DNA of 5,761 nt from JBPEXY01 sp052031065. GTDB taxonomy: Bacteria > Pseudomonadota > Gammaproteobacteria > Immundisolibacterales > Immundisolibacteraceae. The notes under the pieces were generated by a model, which saw only the letters and a program-made list of their open reading frames with translations, was not told where the DNA came from and did not search any database. Shown here one piece after another: positions 5,016-5,761 of the stretch. The stretch spans positions 1-5,761 of the forward strand of contig JBPEXY010000200.1 in the NCBI GenBank assembly GCA_052031065.1, in the 5' to 3' direction. The position numbers and the translations under genes were made by a program. Each line of letters begins with the position of its first letter. Positions within the stretch are counted from its first letter, which is position 1.

Positions 5016-5761
5016 GGTGTTGATTCCGGCTGGGCGGGTCGTGTTGCCTGCAGGCGATCCAGGTCACGCGAGAGTAACTGCAGCACCAGTGCGCTCTGAT
5101 CACCCAGCATTGCGCGCAGGGCAGTGATGCGCCGGCTGAAGTGGTTATAAATCAGCACGGCGGGAATTGCTGCGACCAGCCCGAGCGCCGTGGCCAGCAG
5201 TGCCTCGGCGATACCGGGCGCGACCACGGCAAGGTTGGTGGTCTGGCTTTGCGAGATGCCGATAAAGGCGTTCATGATGCCCCAGACGGTGCCAAACAGG
5301 CCGATGAAAGGCGCGGTGGCACCAATCGAGGCGAGGGGGCCGGTGCCGGTGGCAAAGCGGCGCGCTTGCTGCGATTCCAGTCGCGACAGCCGTGAAATGG
5401 CGCGCTCTTTGATGCCGCTTACCGGTAATGGCTCCGGCCGGGACGTCAATTTTCCAGCTGGGGCGCTGCGGCTGATCTCATCCTGCACCAGGGCCAGCAT
5501 CTGCGCCGCGTTGCCGTTACTCAGGCTCTGGTTGCCGCTGGCATCGGCCAGTGTGGTTGCCTGGACAAGGTGTCCATTCTGCGTCCGCAGCAGTTTCTGA
5601 AATCGGGTTAGCTCGACCGACTTGGCGATGGCGATGGTCCAGCTCATCACCGACGCGCCGATCAGCAGCAGCATGACCGATTTCACGACCCAGTCGGCAT
5701 CGCGATACATCTGCAGGGCTGAAAGCTCGGTCGGTAATGCCGGGCCTGTGGGTTCGATAGC
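5012..5761 (-). CDS. exbB: ExbB, TonB-system proton channel protein, 5'-truncated by the window edge
   Basis: This is the MotA/TolQ/ExbB-family pentameric inner-membrane scaffold of the TonB motor. Numbered from the ATG at 5710, it has three membrane segments: about 8-28, 125-147 and 167-188. The conserved core includes IGATAPFIGLFGTVWGIMNAF, NLAVVAPGIAEALLATALGL and AIPAVLIYN. Thr141 and Thr174 match channel-lining threonines and Glu169 the TM3 glutamate of E. coli ExbB. The cytoplasmic loop holds GIKERA..RL. The frame stays open for 17 more codons to the right edge (51 bases, 5711-5761). These residues (..ELSALQ before MYRDADWVVK) resemble the E. coli N-terminus (..DLSVWG before MYQHADIVVK), and no Shine-Dalgarno precedes the 5710 ATG, so the real start is outside the window. 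It is probably the first or an early gene of the operon; its promoter, and any Fur box, would be to the right and cannot be judged. Confidence 0.95.
   Translation of the reverse strand, partial: AIEPTGPALPTELSALQMYRDADWVVKSVMLLLIGASVMSWTIAIAKSVELTRFQKLLRTQNGHLVQATTLADASGNQSLSNGNAAQMLALVQDEISRSAPAGKLTSRPEPLPVSGIKERAISRLSRLESQQARRFATGTGPLASIGATAPFIGLFGTVWGIMNAFIGISQSQTTNLAVVAPGIAEALLATALGLVAAIPAVLIYNHFSRRITALRAMLGDQSALVLQLLSRDLDRLQATRPAQPESTP

Overview
The window (5,761 bp, G+C-rich by eye) looks like ordinary chromosome of a gammaproteobacterium. ExbB and ExbD closely resemble the E. coli/Pseudomonas type, and GloB is a standard glutathione-dependent glyoxalase II. A finer assignment (for example a marine Cellvibrionales- or Pseudomonas-like lineage) would be a guess. 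I see no IS element, tRNA, rRNA, CRISPR array or phage gene.

Layout: the left half reads rightward and the right half reads leftward, and they converge near 2.2-2.35 kb. On the + strand are (1) a DUF411 CxCC metal-binding protein, probably cut by the left edge; (2) an unusual membrane-anchored Mrr-type nuclease with a C-terminal topoisomerase-type zinc ribbon, preceded by a plausible sigma70 promoter that overlaps an inverted repeat; and (3) gloB, glyoxalase II. On the - strand, read from the right edge, are exbB (cut by the edge), exbD, tonB and an FAD-dependent D-2-hydroxyacid dehydrogenase of the GlcD/D-lactate dehydrogenase superfamily. These four are packed as one operon: exbB/exbD overlap by ATGA, exbD-tonB are 24 nt apart, and tonB-dehydrogenase are 4 nt apart.

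The 155-bp convergent junction holds a strong GC hairpin that could stop transcription from both sides. It is flanked by two unrelated short tandem repeats: a 17-bp unit, 3 perfect copies plus a decayed fourth, which begins inside the gloB stop codon; and a 13-bp unit, about 2.5 copies.

How the genes may work together: ExbB-ExbD-TonB is a complete inner-membrane energy module that uses the proton gradient to drive outer-membrane receptors. Glyoxalase II releases D-lactate, and the facing dehydrogenase belongs to a superfamily that oxidises D-lactate and other D-2-hydroxyacids, so the two could be metabolically linked; this is inference. Nothing here is clearly an undescribed system. The items most worth a second look are the membrane-tethered nuclease with its promoter/operator-like region, the dehydrogenase coupled to the TonB operon, and the repeat-flanked terminator. 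No gene-free stretch reaches 300 bases.
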